NCBI GenBank assembly: GCA_028095005.1 | Contig: CM051462.1 | Span: forward strand, 176,895,955-176,959,954 | Length of the DNA: 64,000 bases | DNA from: Rhynchospora pubera | Lineage: Eukaryota > Streptophyta > Magnoliopsida > Poales > Cyperaceae | Reading direction: 5' to 3' | Shown: in pieces, positions 34,846 to 47,029 of the stretch | Layout: each line of letters starts with the position of its first letter | Position numbering within the stretch: position 1 is the first letter of the stretch | Translations under genes and position numbers: made by a program | The notes under the pieces: model-generated | What the model saw: only the letters and a program-made list of their open reading frames with translations | What the model was told of the DNA's origin: nothing | Databases searched by the model: none

Positions 34846-36746
34846 TAGGGGTGAGCAAAAAGCTCGTAACTCGTGAGTTACTCGAACTCGAATCACGAAA
34901 AACTCAGTTATAACTCGAGCTAAAAAAACTCGAGTTGACCCAACTCAGTTAATCAACGAGTCGAGTTTGAGTTAGGCTCAACTCAGCTCGTTGACTCGTG
35001 AGCTAACTCGTACCGTAATAAATTTAAATTTTTTGAAGGTTATCAACATGATTTATGAGGGAAAAAACTAAGAAGAACCTTTCTCTGGCACGGTTCACAG
35101 TCACAAGGGAAAAAACTTATCATGATATCATGGGATTTAGTTACTAGACCTAAACAGTGTGGGGGATTGGGGGTCCTTGATCTCAAGGCATTCAACCTCG
35201 CTTTACTGTCCAAATGATTATGGAAGTGGCTCAACCCAAATGACTCACTTCGGAAATCACAATTAAACGCCTTATACCCTCAACAACCTGCCATTTTTCC
35301 TAATTCAATGGTCATTCAGAAATTCCTGATAGAAGCTTCCTTTATATTTTAAACTGGTCTGACATTTACAGTTGGGAATGGTAAGTCCATTTTATTATGG
35401 CACCACAATTGGGGCTTCGGAATACTCAAATTCAGGTTTCAGGAGCTATTTTCTTTTGCCCTGGATGGTTGAATCACACTCAGTGCTTTCATGGATACCA
35501 TCATCAACCCACTGCCATTATTTAGTCATCTCCTGCCTTATTCCACAGCCGCAACCTCTCGGCTACAAAAAATAACAAATATACTGAACAGTCTCAGAAT
35601 CTCGAACCAGAACCTACCCTCAACCATGCTTGACAAGCCTTTTTGGAAATTAGAATGAGCTTCAGGAACCTTCTCCACATCCTCAACTTACCAGTTCATT
35701 AAATCAAACCCGACTTACTACTCTAACATCTTCAAAATCTGGTCTTTCAAAATACAGCCAAGGTTCAAAATTTTTATCTGGAGAATGCTTCACAACAAAT
35801 TAGCAACCTTGGACAATTTACAGAGAAGGGGGTGGTACTTGCCAAATAGATGTATTATATGTTGTAACAGTTTAGAGACTATCCTTCATATCTTTTCTCA
35901 ATGCCGCTTTTACCTACAATTGAGATCTCTGGTTCAGAATGATTCCACCCTAAGTGCTTTTACTGCCGATACCCATTTTTCACAAAATCCAATGGCGCTG
36001 GTAGAGGTGATGGACGTACCGAGTCGAGCAAAAGATTTATGGGCAATTGTTTTTTTCATCTTATGGCGTGAGAGATGCACACGCATTTTTTCAGAAAAGT
36101 CGAAACAACCACAGGCTTTGCTACAGGATATACTCTCAGAATGTCATTCCTTGCATCAACAACACAACTAATCTTCCTCACCTACTTGAGCGTTTCTACT
36201 TTGCCAGAAAACAACCTGACATTTCTTTTATTTCATTAGCCATTAGTCATTAGATTTTTTCTAATTTCCTTTTTTACCCTTTCTTTATTTTGCTTTGCTT
36301 GGCTATTTAACTTTTAGTTAAATGCTATTTTTGTAATGCTACTGTTTCTATTAATTTAATGCAAAGGTAGGAGCTTGACTTCTATTTTTCGTCAAAAAAA
36401 AACATGATTTATGAGTGTTAATATTGAGTTTCAAGACATATTTTGCTTCAAATCAATGAAAAAGAACAAAATTGATAATAAAATTTATTTTTTATATTAT
36501 TGTATATAGTGATTACTTTAATTTTGAAATAATATATAAATTAAAAAATGAAAATTTGAAGTAGACATATTTATATCAAGTTGGCTCGTGACTCGTGAGC
36601 CAACTCGAGTTAGAGACGAGTTGAGTTTGAGCTAACTTAAAAAAACTCGAAAGTATTTCCAACTCGAGTCGAACTAACTCGAGTTATAGCCGAGTTGAGT
36701 TTGAGTTGGCCCCAACTCGCTTGAACTCGGCTCGTATACAGCCCTA
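34846..36746. mobile_element. hAT-like MITE (ACTCGAG-rich), split by a LINE
   Basis: The left part (34846-35059) begins TAGGGGTGAGCAAAAAGCTC and the right part (36402-36746) ends GGCTCGTATACAGCCCTA, ends common in plant hAT-type MITEs. Both arms are dense in ACTCGAGTT and its complement and pair with each other. The surrounding 'actactcg' and 'cctacgag' may be a decayed target duplication, but this is not clean. A LINE insertion (35060-36401) lies in the middle. Confidence 0.55.
35060..36401 (+). mobile_element. 5'-truncated L1-type LINE, degenerate
   Basis: A perfect 14-bp duplication ACATGATTTATGAG flanks it (35046-35059 and 36402-36415) and it ends in a short poly(A). Conceptual reading, broken by stops and frameshifts, gives the tail of a LINE reverse transcriptase ORF: a 'GGLG.LDLKAFNLALL.KWLWKW'-like stretch near 35160-35225, and an open zinc-binding RVT domain at 35756-36170 (RFKIFIWRMLHNKLATLDNL, CIICCNSLETILHIFSQCRF). 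Target-primed insertion with 5' truncation fits the 14-bp duplication, poly(A) and missing 5' part. Confidence 0.88.
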
Positions 36747-37379
36747 CCTACGAGGCCTCTCTATTTTGTTTAGAGATTTTTGTTATCACTTCATTTTTTT
36801 TTTAAGTTGCCCACATATAAAAAAAGATCAGACTTTATTTAGATAACCAACAAAATAAAAATTAAAGCCCAAATATCAATAATTAATTTGGTTAATAGCT
36901 CTTGAAACAAAGCAATATGATACAAGATTGAGAGTGATGTTATTCTTTCCAGGTGCGTAATGTCTAATATATAAAATGCATTTAATTATCAGAGCTGATA
37001 AGCGTCATCCATCTTAAAATCATCCGCGTCATCCAACAACGATTTTTCCGCTCCCTTTCTTTCCCCTCGCGCTCACGCTCTTATTTTCCGACACTTCCTT
37101 TCCTCTCTTCTCCCTTGCGCTCTCTTTTCATTTGCATCGCTTTCTCCTCTCCTCTCCTCTCCTCTCCTCTCCTCTCCTCTCCTCCTCCTTTCCATCACAA
37201 ATTTTTTCCCATGGATTCCACCTCTTCCCCCCTATTTTTATCTCGTTCCACTGCATCTATGACATGTGCACTCTGACTTGCTTCTTTAAAATGAACATAT
37301 ATGGCAATAAATTGAACATATACAAATACAAAATGAACCAAGAATCACAATGTACATATAAAAAAAATGAATACAAATA

Positions 37380-37860
37380 ATAAAGCACAGATATGGAAAC
37401 TAATTGAACAGAAATAACAAATAAATTGAACAGATATATCAAATAAACAAAACAAATGTAACAAACACGTTGACGCATATAAAAAGACAAAAAGTGAAAA
37501 TAAATTGAACAGATATGACAAATAAATTGAACAGATATGACAAATAAATAAAGCAAATGTAACAAACACGTTGACACCTACAAAAGATAAAAAAAAAGTG
37601 TAAATAAATTGAACAGATGTAACACATAAATTGAACAGATATGACAAATAAATTGAACATATGTAAAACAGATATAAAAAAATTAACATACATAATAAAT
37701 AAACTGAACAGATATAACAACTAATTGAACATAAATAACAAATAAACTGAACATATGTAACAAACAATGTGGACTCACAAAAAGTAAATTGAACATATAC
37801 AACAAACAAATTGAACAGATACAACAAACAAATTGAACATATATAACAAACAATTTGGAC
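37380..37860 (+). repeat. Minisatellite, about 22-bp unit 'aattgaacagatatgacaaa'
   Basis: Units such as 'aaattgaacagatatgacaa' recur many times with variants (acagatgtaacac, acatatgtaac, acagatataacaac). The array is imperfect, with interspersed non-repeat segments. A perfect (CTCTC)n run lies just left of it at 37145-37190. Confidence 0.85.
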
Positions 37861-38179
37861 TCGTACAAAAGATAAAAATTGAACAGGAAAGAATGAAGAA
37901 AGGACCGATGAAATCGAAAAAAACAAATAGAGAGGGAATAGAAGAGAGCATGAAGAAAAAGAGAAGGGAGGAAGAAGAAGGGAGTGAGGGAAACTCACGG
38001 AACAAGAGAGAAAGGAGAGGGAGCCACGCCTGGGAGTGGTGGGAAGGTGCTGGCGCTGGGTGAGGGAAGGTGCTGGCGCTGGGAGTGTGAAGGGAGAGCC
38101 ACGCGTGGGAGTGCGAAGGGAGAGGGAGAGAACCACGCGTGGGAGTGCGAAGAGAGAGGGAGCAACGCTTGGGAGCGGA

Positions 38180-38300
38180 GGGAAGGAAGGTATTGCGAAG
38201 GTGAAGGAATTGCGCTCGGAGGGAAGGAAGGTATTGCGAAGGTGAAGGAATTGCGCTCGGAGGGAAGGAAGGTATTGCGAAGGTGAAGGAATTGGAGCGA
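38180..38300 (+). repeat. Minisatellite, 41-bp unit, three copies
   Basis: 'ggaaggaaggtattgcgaag' recurs at 38181, 38222 and 38263, spaced 41 bases. A looser repeat with 'cacgcgtgggagtgcgaag' precedes it (38095-38160). Confidence 0.9.
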
Positions 38301-38935
38301 AGGTATTGCGCTCGGATCAGAAGGCGATCGTCTAAATTGAAGAGCGGTGATTAATTAGATGGCTTGGATGACAATTAAGAGGATGATAAGTAATAATTAC
38401 CTTTAATTATTGTTTTTTTAACCTAGTAATGACTTTAATTTGGGTCGACGTTCACCGGCCCAAATTTAGATTGTCAGCTTGGTAGCGGATCCAGTTCCAA
38501 TCCATTGTATAACCCGACCCAAACTAATATTGTTAACCGCCATAAAATTTTCACTTAAATGATTACAAAACAAGAAAAAATGACGTCTACTGAAAAAAAT
38601 AATAATAAAATGAGTAAATGAAGCTCTCCAAATTAATTTACCGTGAGACCAATAATTGGAATACTCTTGACTTTCTCGGTGCTGTGCACGCGAATCCAGG
38701 AGAAAAAAGAAAGGAGATTTTGGTTCCTATTTTCATAAATTATATTAATCCGTATTCCTACGTCCTTATATATTTGTTTCAGATCATTCCTATATTAAAA
38801 ATTTTGGGTTTCTTGGCAACCAAAATTTACTGGAAAAGGAACAAAGTTGAAATCTCCTCCCTTCTTTATAAAAGAAAAAAAAAGCACAAGAGAAAGAGAA
38901 AGAAAGACAAAGAAGCTCAAGATCATCTCTCTCTC

Positions 38936-41900
38936 ATGGCAGCGCCGACTCTAGTGGAGAAGTGCATTGAGGCGGCGACGGCCTCGGCGGAGGCGGTGGA
39001 GAGGTGGCGCAGGCTGCGCCGCACTCTCGAGCGCCTCCCTTCCCACCTCGCCGATCAACTCCTCGCTCGCCTCATCTCTCGGAAACTCGCCTTTCCCTCC
39101 TTGCTTGAGTATTCTCTCTTCTCTTATTACCTTTGTTTTATCTTGTAATTAAATCTACTTGTTACAATCTGATAATACTTAATACTATAACTCAGTAAAT
39201 CCAGTAGTATCTCTACACAAAAGGGGAAAAAAATTCTCTCTCTTGATTCAGCTGATCTATTCTATTGTATCCTTAGAAATTCTCAGTTTCCTCTCTGGTG
39301 ATAAGTTCAGTGTTGTAGTTACTGAGGAATGCATAATTTCTAAAGCGATTGATTAATATATATAGTAATGTGTACTTTTGGGCTATTTATTGTTGCAGAG
39401 TTTTCCAGTATTCAGTTGAAGTGATCGATTTATCTGGACAGAACATGGTGGACGGTGAATGGTTAGCGTACCTCGGTGCGTTTCGGTGCTTGCATTCGCT
39501 AAAGCTTGCTGACTGCCGAGGTGTCAGTAGTTCTTCTATTTGGCCGCTTGCTGGTATGATCAATGATTGTTTATCAACTGAGGTCTTTAATACTTCCTAC
39601 CAAATTTCTTAAATGTTTCCAGTTAAGTTTGCATAGAGGCAAATAATGGAGAAGAATGATTGGTCTTGCATCTTCTCATTTCAATTGGATTAGGTGTTCA
39701 GAAGGCACTTTAGTAACTTGCATCATTTTAATATATATACACGTTAGTAAATGGATATTACTTCTAGTTCAATTTTTGGTATTCATTATATAATTCTCTG
39801 GGAGTTGTTTGCAAACTTTGTCCTTGTATTTAGGTAATTTTCTGCAGCAAAATTAGACTTAATTTATTGTAATAAGAATCAAATAATGAGGAAAACACCT
39901 TGGAATTTTCATTTGTTGCTAAAATTAATTGTTAGGAGCAAGCTACTCAGAAGCATTTCATTTTTCTTGGCAGGTATGGATGGACTAAAAGAGCTGGACC
40001 TGTCAAGATGTCAAAAATTTACTGATGTTGGTGTCAAGCACATCATAACCATTGAAAGCCTGGAGAAACTGTACTTGTGCCGGACTGGTGTGACTGCTAG
40101 TGGAGTCATGCTCCTTTCTTCCCTTAGCAACCTCTCTGTTCTAGATTTGGGGGGTATATTTGTTACTGATGAGGCCCTCTCGTCATTACAGGTATAACCT
40201 AGCAACCTGACATTATTCATGGAGTGATCGTACTTTTTAGTTGTTATTTGTTTTATTCAAGGTCCTAGCCTCTGAAGATGTCATAATTACCTTTTATTTT
40301 AAACCCGAAAACTTTCTTTCCTTATCTCCCTAGCAGAAATCCCCTAAAAGTCATACCGCTGATTGCCTTTTAGGAATTTGAACTCATTCTTTATGGTGAA
40401 CCTTGTTTTTCTGACTTCTGAATGATCCCGTAGGACCTGTACCTTTCAAAGTGAGTATTGGCCTTTCCTGCCTTATATTTATTAAGTAGAGGTTTCAAAA
40501 CTTCCCTTCATTCATACTGTTTCTGTTTCATAAATGAAGGCTCCCTTTCGTGCTAGAGATAGCCTTTTACTGGAAAAGGTGCGTTGACGTGTTGGTCATA
40601 TTTTTTGTAGAGGTTAAAGTCCACTTTGTCCTGGATATCAGATATACCTGAATTATTCTTAACCCTAAAAGATCTGGGAAATGCATGCTTATAACCTCAT
40701 TAACAACTAACATGAAGCTTCTGCATTTATTTGCTTAAAAGACACCTAGATTATCTCCTTCTTAGATGTTCTGCTTTGCATATTTAAGGAAGAAAGAGTA
40801 GTTTCAATATTGTATATGGTTGCAATGATATTTGTTGTTTGTGTTCATGCATGAATTCTTGCTTTGCTACTCTGTTTGGACTTATCTATTTCTTCTGATG
40901 TAGATTCTAAAAAAACTCGAGCATTTGGATTTATGGGGAAGCAAAATCTCTGATGCTGGTGCCACCATTTTAAAAGCTTTTCCTAGGCTTGGTTATCTCA
41001 GCCTACTATGGACCAGTGTCACAACCATACCATTCCTCCCTTTGATAAAGACCCTTAACATGAGCAACTGCACCATCAATTCCATATTTAATGGACCCTG
41101 CCCTTCAGGTGGTGTGCCGCTATCCAAGCTCATTCTCTCAGGGAGCAAGTTTGAAAATGCAGAGAAAGCACTTTCTGGCATTGATTTGAAATTTGTGACT
41201 TCTCTTGACTTGTCTGGAAGTCTTTTTAATAACTTAGATTTCTTAGAAAAAATGTAAAATTTGGAGCACTTGAATCTGAGTTTCTGTGGAATCCGTGACA
41301 CTACATTACAAACTATTGCAAAGAATGGAAATAGTTTGAGATATTTGGACTTGAAGAAAACCAAGATCACCTCCTATGGGGTTTCGGTCTTGGCTGGTAC
41401 AGTACCAAAACTGAAATATCTCTCTTTGGCTAGCACGATGATTGATGATTCGTCTCTCTCTCATATCAGCATGATGCCTTCTTTGCAAACTTTGGATTTG
41501 AGCTATACAAGCATTAAAGGTTCTTTTGATTATTTATTTATTTTGAACATAAGCTCTTAACTAATTTCAAATAACTCAAAGGTTGACATTTTCCATGCCA
41601 GGTTATATGTACAATGGCAATTATCAAGTTAAGGTGCCATCTGCTTGTAGCCTTACTAGTCTAAATCATTTGGAGAGCCTAAATTTGGAGGGGATCCAAC
41701 TGAAAGATGAAGCCATAAAACCCTTATCAAAACTCAGAAATCTGAAATATTTAAATTTGAGAAGTGAATACCTCTCTGATTCCTCCTTCCTAACATTAGC
41801 CTCTATCTCAGGCTTGAAATATCTAGGATATCAAGGTGCTGTTTTGACCGATTCAGGATTTCTCTCTTATGTCCCCCATGAAGACCTGAAAAAACTTGAT

Positions 41901-42321
41901 TTGAGAGATTGTTGGCTATTGACTCAGGAGGCAATATCCTGGTTTTGTAAAAGATACCCTAATATTGACTTGGAGCATGAGCTAGTCTTCCAAGTTAATT
42001 AAAAAACAACAGGTTTTCAAAACCAAGTCAAACAAAGAAGGGCGAAGAAAGAAGAGCCTAGAGGGGCTTCTTCCAAGGTTCCTTTTGCAGGTGAGTATAC
42101 TGCAGGTTTAAGGTTTTCAAAATAGGCCTTAATAGTTCTGAATAATCATATTTTTGTATTTGTTAACATATCTGATGCGTGTCTTTTCCCCCCCTGGAAT
42201 AGATGAGAGGATAAGGTATGCAACAGAGGAATTGATGCAACTGCAAATTGTCGGGGAGCGTGGTTCTGACGTTAATCTCTCTCATATTCCGCCTGAGCTG
42301 AAGAAGACTGATAGAAAATAA
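38936..42321 (+). pseudogene. Leucine-rich repeat protein, copy 2, full exon set with two in-frame stops
   Basis: Six exons: 38936-39108, 39399-39553, 39974-40191, 40904-41519, 41602-42090 and 42203-42321, all with consensus splice sites. They would encode about 589 residues. The start MAAPTLVEKCIEAATASAEA, the LRR body and the first four exon lengths equal those of copy 1. Exon 5 adds the LRRs missing there (HLESLNLEGIQLKDEAIKPL, LKKLDLRDCWLLTQEAISWF) and a basic stretch (NQVKQRRAKKEEPRG). Exon 6 gives DERIRYATEELMQLQIVGER and ends PPELKKTDRK. Two faults: TAA at 41255-41257, where copy 1 has GAA (EKM-E-NLEHL), and TAA at 42000-42002 between VFQVN and KTTGFQNQ. With both stops it is probably dead, or makes a 299-residue product. 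Sequencing error cannot be excluded. Confidence 0.82.
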
Positions 42322-43219
42322 TAATAAAGTAAAAGGGTTGCCACAACACACTAAAGTGTAATCTGACATGGAAGCAAAATCTTGATATTAGGTAGAAGTG
42401 GGGTGGAATGTAGACATATTTCTTAGATGGATTCTTTTGAATTGAGGCTTTGGATTTGTTATGTGAACTTTGAATATCCCAGTGTTTGCTGTCCATGATT
42501 GTGCACTCGGGTACTTGACCTCTTTCTGTGGTTGACTCAGTTACTGAGTTTTTTCAGTTTTCATCTAAACTCCTCTTTTTTTTTTTCCTTGTTCCATTTT
42601 ATATCAAATTGGATGTCACAAATGGTGAAGGCCTTTACCGGATTGTAATTGCTGCAATAGTGCAATTAGAATGGACCCTAGTATTGTAACATGCTTCATT
42701 GGCCATCGATTACAGCAATGACATATATTTCTTCCTTGGTATTATACTCTAGCATTTCTTAGATCCTTCACAGAAAACATCTTTACTGAAAACGCAAACA
42801 ATAGTAAATGCCTTGCTGTTTATAGTGTACTGACAGATAGGTAGGATGGTAGGAGCCACTAGCCCACTACCAAATTCTGAAATTTAGACCAGTACTGTAA
42901 CCTATTAGAGTTTTTCATCTTAAAATATTGACATTGCATTTGGTAAAATTCTCTCTCGTTGCGAGATAGAATCTGAAACCTCATTGTCAAAATCAATCTA
43001 CTGACAAAAAAAATCTGATTTTAGATCCAAACTTCAAACGGTTCCTAACCCACTAAATTTTCAAATTTCCTAAAAAACGACCTTTAATTTTTATATAAAC
43101 TTTTTGCTTTTATTATTTTTTATTTTCTGTTTTGTTCCCAACCTATTTCCATTTCAACTGGCCCCGCGCAGCTTATCTTCAATTGCCGCTCACTTCACCT
43201 TTTAACATCTTCTAATCTC
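42322..43219. other. Spacer between LRR2 and the PPR pseudogene
   Basis: LRR2 3' flank and AT-rich spacer. No gene or clear element seen. Confidence 0.5.
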
Positions 43220-45112
43220 ATGGCGACTCCAATTCCTCCAACCTCCATTTCCATCTGACCAACTCTTCTACATTCCACACCTCCCTCTACCAATCCAAAC
43301 TCCACAACATCGCGGCCACATCCATTCGAGCACTACAAGAACCAAGTCATTCGCCTCGCCGAACGGGGCCAGCTCGACTTGGCTGTAAAAACCCTCTCTG
43401 CCATGCCATACAAACCTGATCTGGTATCCTCCTATGTTCTCCTACAATCATGCATTCGCGACAATGACCTATACCATGGCGGAGCGGTGCACCGGCTTTT
43501 GCTCTCCTCTGGTGTCAAACTCGACACTGCCATTTCCAATTCTCTCATCACCCTCTACTCCAAATGCGGCGATTATAACATGTGTTATTCTCTCTTCTCC
43601 CAACTAGGTATAATGTGTAGATTGTTGTTCCTTGTTGTATGGAATGTGAATGTATCTGGGAACTGAGTTCACTAATTTGTTAATGTACTAAATTAGGTGC
43701 TGATTGTGACTTGTTCTCATGGGATACTATCATCACCTCAGCTGCACAAAATGGAAGGAAAAAGAATACACTCGAACTGTTCTGCAAAATGCTCAAATCA
43801 GGCTTTACACCAAAACTCTACATCTTTTGTGCGGTCATAAAAGCATGTTCAAACCGTGACTTTTTCTGTGTTGGTTGGGTCATTCTTGCATCTCTAATAA
43901 AGAATGGGTCGTCGAGGAAAAACGCGGCTGTGGTTCGTTCTTTGATAGACATGTTTGCTAAAAATGACGATTTGAAGTCTGCACACAAGGTGTTCGATGG
44001 AATATCTGATAAGAATGTGGCTCTTTGGACTCAGTTAATTACTCGATATGGTCAAAAGGGTTTTGTTAAGGAGGCTATTGAGTTATTTGTAGAAATGTTG
44101 CTTGATGGCAAGTTTGAACCTGATCATTTTACCTTAAGCAGTGTTCTTTCATCATGTGCAGATATGGGATCTATAAAATTGGGGAGGCAATTTCATGCTT
44201 TTTCCATTAAAACTGGCACAATTGATCTACCCGTCAATTGCGCCTTAATTGACGTGTATGCAAAATATGGAAATGGGGAGTCCATAGAGGATGCAAGGAA
44301 GGTGTTTGACAAAATGACTGTTCAAAATGTCCTGTCCTGGACAGCTCTTATGTCAGGTTACGTGCAAAATGGAGGGAACAAGGAAGCTCTGGACTTATTC
44401 ATTGAGATGATTTTGGAAGGGGATGTGAAGCCAAATGATGTCACTTACTCCACTATCCTAAAAGCTTGTGCAAATCTGGTAGATATGGATTTGGCTAAAC
44501 AAATCCATGCCCATATTACAAAATTGGGTCTCTGTTCTGTTAATTCTGTTGGCGATGCCTTGATGAGCATGTACTCTAACTCTGGTTCCATGGAAGAGAC
44601 ATATAATGCTTTTAGCCAGACTCCCACCCATAATATGGTGTCTTATAGCATGGAGCAGGTATAAATGCAGGTACATTCGCTAGCCTGTTAAATGTGTTCA
44701 GTGAAATGTCCTGCTGAAACAACACATGGTTATCCTGAGAGAGCCTTCATCTGTTCAATGAAATGATTTTGGCCGGTGCAAGAGCAAATGATGCTACACA
44801 AGCAACTGTGCTGATAGCTTGTAGCCATGCAGTTGGAGTGCCCCAAGGCAAAGAACCAGCGATCAACTGAGGAAGCACTTCTTCAACATAGCGAGAAGAA
44901 AGTGTGTTTGGCAAAATGTTGAATAAGCCTTAAGCCTTTCTGGCGTTTAGTGGTTTCAGTTTGGAAACCAAAAACTTTCAAGTGTTCACAGATTGGCATA
45001 ATCAATCAAGTTTTTTTTTCTAAGGCGGCAGGTCAGGACATTAATAGGGCTCTTAGGTTTAGTAATGGTATTGGGAAAGTTGCAGTTAATTTTAGTTGTA
45101 AATTGTTGTTAC
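43220..45112 (+). pseudogene. DYW-type PPR protein, degenerate copy of the 50.3-53 kb gene
   Basis: The copy keeps the two-exon layout of the gene at 50355-52991. Exon 1 starts ATGGCG at 43220 but hits a stop within about 14 codons. The homologous frame (FEHYKNQVIRLAERGQLDLA ... YSLFSQLG) ends at a donor near 43607. Exon 2 begins near 43697 (GADCDLFSWDTIITSAAQNG) and stays open to 44661, with PPR units such as VLSWTALMSGYVQNGGNKEA. After THNMVSYS large pieces are deleted: SLLN is joined to FSEMS, then AKHGYPERAF, a CSHA-like stretch, and finally a trace of the DYW end near 44990-45080 with stops. The E and most DYW sequence are gone. The open 317-codon segment is a remnant. Confidence 0.88.
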
Positions 45113-47029
45113 TTGTTTCATCTATTGCCAACTCATTAGATTTTCCTTGAAAGGAGAAGAATTGTTCATTAATAATGTCTTGTAAGTGTAAGCCAAGGAA
45201 TTATATATTATATTTCGGAAATATTAACTGGATTTGTTTGTTCATGATTTGAGGAACTAAAAATAACATGATTTAACATGTTTAGTTAAGAAATACGTCA
45301 CAGTTGCTATTCACATGCTTAAGTATAAGATTTGCGTACACAGTTGCTATTCACATCTTTAACTGATCTTCAATTTCTTCTATAATGTATGCACACTGAT
45401 GTGCTCTACCATGTTTAATCATATTTACACTATTTGAATAATAAAATACTTATTGTGGTAAACATGTAGAACAGTATTTTAAGGTCAAGATTGCACAATA
45501 ATTCTTGAAAACAGGTGCCAGCAAACATCATTCCATGTCAATAAATATATTAAATTCCAGTATTATTGTTAGTCTTCATGTATTTATATTACGGTCATCA
45601 CACAATTATGACTTTAAAAATATAAGTATATGAATTTTATCCGTACTGTATTAAAGTCATGAATTTCAAACTGTATGGAATTATTTCTGAAATCAAATCA
45701 TACATATCATATTTGGAGCCGCAATAATGGAAACATTATAAATGTATAGTGTTTTTGTAATTTAAACGTTCATTTATTTTATTTTTTTTCTGATCTCTCT
45801 ATGGGCTGCATTGTTTGGTTTGCTAAGTGCACAGGCCGCCCTTTTCCTAAATTCGGCAAATCAATATCCCTCATACTGTGTTTGTTTGATGTTACCATAA
45901 AAGATGCCTAATTTGTTTGGCATGTTTTCAATAAACCTCCAAATTTGACGAGAATTTGTTTTGCTTTGTGTGTCCAAATACAGCACACAAGATTTGTGGG
46001 CTGAGTTTTCTCAGAAATGGCTCCTGAATCTCTGAAGAGACTTTGATCAGCATTTTCAGCTGCCAACCACAACATCATCCTTGTCATACTAATAGTATGA
46101 TTAGTATGACATGCGCAACTTTGTTTCTTCAACATTTATTTACTGGCTTAGTGGCTCTACTACCAACTTGAGGGGCTAACTATAAGCAGCTGACGTGGAC
46201 AGAACCAAACACCACAAAGAAGGCCTAGTAATTTTTCAGAAGTCTTCTGTTTGTACTTGAAAATGCTGACTCAAAATTATTTGAAAAGTTGAGATGCCTT
46301 TATGCTTTTAAGGTTTTGAGTTTTGACACGTCGTTAACAAGAGCAACCACAAATCCCAGTTGTAACTTTTGTCTGAATTGCATTTCTTTGAGTTAAACTT
46401 TCTACCTTCTAAGTTCGAGAATACACACCCTAAGTTACTTTCTGTTCTTTATAGCAATGACGATTTAAATACACTAGAAACCTAAAGCATGATTTGTTGA
46501 ACTACTCTTAAGTCATTCTCTAATAAATTCCATTACCAGTCCCTGCATACATCATTGAATACATATTTTTTTTTTTTTCAGTTTTACTTCCACAAAGGTC
46601 ACTTTCATGCTTATTAAGCTGATAATGACAACACCACAAGGAACTGAAGAAGACAAAATTAGCCCTACAAGAAAAAACTGTATACCTATTTAGTATTTAT
46701 ATCCAGTTAGCTCACTATTTCTTTTGAATAGGTCCCTACAACAAAATTACACAAACCATCAAAGTGAAAATGAAAAATTGTAAATAAGAAAGAACGAAGA
46801 AAATTCAAAACATGTTGTTCCACTGAAGAACAGAAATGGAGTACAACGCCAGGGGACCAGATCAAATCCTAACTTCTCTCTATCTACAAACTTAGCCACA
46901 ATATCAATTACTACACACTTGACACTTTCATTATTGCAATCTCAAACCAGACACTAATGAATTCAACAACACATACATTTGCAAAACATAACATTAAACA
47001 TGGCATACATTTAGGACTTGAATAGAAAC
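45113..47029. other. Intergenic, no gene recognised
   Basis: AT-rich sequence between the PPR pseudogene and the 3' end of the GDP-mannose pyrophosphorylase gene. A 15-base near-palindrome 'catactaatagtatg' lies near 46085. The last few hundred bases probably include the 3' UTR of the minus-strand neighbour. Confidence 0.5.

Larger units (their letters stand above)
36963..38426 (+). mobile_element. Candidate Helitron-like element carrying minisatellites
   Basis: The right end has a perfect 8-bp stem (AATAATTA/TAATTATT, 38392-38411) followed by GTTTTTTTAACCTAG and T, matching the Helitron 3' pattern apart from its low GC. The left end TCTAATATATAAAATGC is plausible as a 5' end, but the base before it is G rather than A. 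The body is mainly simple and tandem repeats (37140-37190, 37380-37860, 38030-38300). Long frames here, including a minus-strand frame of 263 codons rich in Phe, Ile and Cys, come from the repeats and are not called as genes. Confidence 0.4.

Noticed and set aside
37345..38136. Minus-strand frame of 263 codons rich in Phe, Ile, Val and Cys
   Set aside because: It follows the 22-bp minisatellite and a GA-rich repeat; the peptide repeats with the DNA unit and no family or leader is visible.
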